Positions 4,911 through 5,760 of a stretch of DNA of 5,760 bases are shown piece after piece; within the stretch, counting starts at the first letter, position 1; every line of letters begins with the position of its first letter. The translations under genes were made by a program, and so were the position numbers. The notes beneath the pieces were generated by a model, which was not told the origin of the DNA, made no database searches, and saw nothing but the letters and a program-made list of their open reading frames with translations. The stretch is taken from assembly GCA_016935955.1 (NCBI GenBank), contig JAFGPY010000420.1, positions 1 to 5,760 of the forward strand. Reading direction: 5' to 3'. The DNA comes from Planctomycetota bacterium. GTDB lineage: Bacteria; Planctomycetota; Phycisphaerae; FEN-1346; JAACEH01.

Positions 4911-5760
4911 ATGGCATTCACCGGAAAAGCCACCTACGACGGCGGCGCCACGTTGCCCGAACTGGTCGAGGACGTCGCCGATCTGGTCGGGATCATCAGT
5001 CCCTACGAAACCCCCCTGCTGGACGCCTTGGGCGACCCGCAGCGTGCGGCCCTGAGCACACACCACGAGTGGCTCGAGGACACCCTGCTGCCCAACCGCG
5101 ACGTCCTGTCGGCCACGCCCGGCAACCCGCTGGTCGACATGACGATCTCCGTGGACACCGCCGGGATCTTCCGCGTCGGCGACCAGATCAAGGTGGACAC
5201 GGAAGTCATGCTCGTCACCGACGTGGACACCGGAGTCGGCTCGCTGGACGTCGCCCGCGGTTACGGCGGCACCACGGCCGTGAGCCTCGCCGCCGGCGAC
5301 GTGATCGAGATCCTCGGCAACGCCGCCCTGGAAGGGGCCGACGCCGACGACGCGCGGTTCACCGTGCGGCAGCGGTGCGGCAACTGGACGCAGATCTTCA
5401 CCAAGACCGTCCTGGTCAGCGGCAGCGACCTGGCCGTGCGGCACCACGCGGTGGCCGACGAGCTGGACTACCAGAAGCAGGAGCGGCTCCGCGAGTTGCT
5501 CCGCGACCTGGAGAACACGGTGCTCAACGGCATCGCCCCGAGTGCGACAGAGCAGGGCAGCGGCACGGTCCGCCGCACGATGAACGGCATCTTCGCCTCG
5601 CTGTCGAGCAACTGCTTCGTGCCGGGCGAGGACGGGTTCCCGGCCGGGCCGGGCCTGGACGAGGCCATGCTCAACACCGCCCTGCGGCTGATCTGGGAGA
5701 ACTCGGCCGGCAACGTCGACACGATCGTCGTCAACGGGTACCAGAAGCGGATCATCTCGA
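4911..5760 (+). CDS. Major capsid protein, SU10-like/DUF5309 type (3' partial)
   Basis: The first 283 residues of a major capsid protein that runs off the right edge; this family is HK97-fold and builds the icosahedral shell. Near the N-terminus, IISPYETPLLDALG (residues 28-41) and HHEWLEDTL (51-59) are the characteristic opening of SU10-like capsid proteins. Residues about 84-135 (FRVGDQIKVDTEVMLV, RGYGGTTA) form a small beta-rich insertion of a type seen in several capsid proteins. The core resumes with NWTQIFTKTVLVSGSDLAV (158-176), then a long helix with ERLRELLRDLENTVLNG (191-207) and RRTMNGIFA (221-229). This order matches the family. The N-terminus has no long, cleavable scaffold-like extension. 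Nearly all codons end in G or C, more strictly than in the oxidoreductase gene by eye, as expected of a highly expressed gene. It follows the scaffold-like gene after 107 bases. Confidence 0.88.
   Translation, partial: MAFTGKATYDGGATLPELVEDVADLVGIISPYETPLLDALGDPQRAALSTHHEWLEDTLLPNRDVLSATPGNPLVDMTISVDTAGIFRVGDQIKVDTEVMLVTDVDTGVGSLDVARGYGGTTAVSLAAGDVIEILGNAALEGADADDARFTVRQRCGNWTQIFTKTVLVSGSDLAVRHHAVADELDYQKQERLRELLRDLENTVLNGIAPSATEQGSGTVRRTMNGIFASLSSNCFVPGEDGFPAGPGLDEAMLNTALRLIWENSAGNVDTIVVNGYQKRIIS

Noticed and set aside
4308..5447. 379-codon minus-strand open frame across scaffold and capsid genes
   Set aside because: It spans two well-supported genes and an intergenic gap. Its sequence is biased (Gly/Val/Asp-rich, then Ser/Arg-rich), as expected of antisense shadows.
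1..5760. tRNA genes, CRISPR arrays, insertion sequences and att-type core repeats
   Set aside because: No cloverleaf signature, regular repeat-spacer pattern, transposase or long direct repeat was seen by eye.

Overview
The window is GC-rich DNA (judged by eye) from a bacterium. It appears to join an ordinary chromosomal stretch on the left to a tailed-phage head-gene module on the right. No gene fixes the taxon. A PilZ protein and a BaiN-type flavoprotein beside a GC-rich prophage-like cluster would fit a Gram-negative lineage such as Planctomycetota, but that is a guess.

Left part (1-2184): the 3' portion of a hotdog-fold acyl-CoA thioesterase of the YbgC/4HBT type (start outside the window), then a complete HI0933/BaiN-type FAD-dependent oxidoreductase on the same strand. 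A small PilZ-domain protein lies on the opposite strand, converging tail-to-tail with the oxidoreductase. The 91-base gap between thioesterase and oxidoreductase holds two back-to-back inverted repeats.

Middle (2185-2708): 524 bases with no convincing gene, between the divergent PilZ and portal genes. This stretch is rich in structure. It has a nested inverted repeat in the PilZ leader, five copies of TGTCAC (four forward, one reverse) in about 210 bases, and a stable bulged hairpin in the leader of the portal gene.

Right part (2709-5760): three consecutive same-strand head genes with good ribosome binding sites. They are an SPP1 gp6-like portal protein, a coiled-coil protein in the position and with the build of a scaffold, and a major capsid protein of the SU10-like (DUF5309) type that runs off the right edge. 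Together they would build a procapsid: the portal ring nucleates assembly, the scaffold guides shell formation, and the capsid protein makes the shell. No terminase, integrase, repressor or prohead protease is visible. The head genes instead start directly after the intergenic region beside cellular genes. This could be a prophage remnant, a domesticated particle or gene-transfer-agent-like cluster, a prophage whose other genes lie further right, or an assembly join. The window alone cannot decide.
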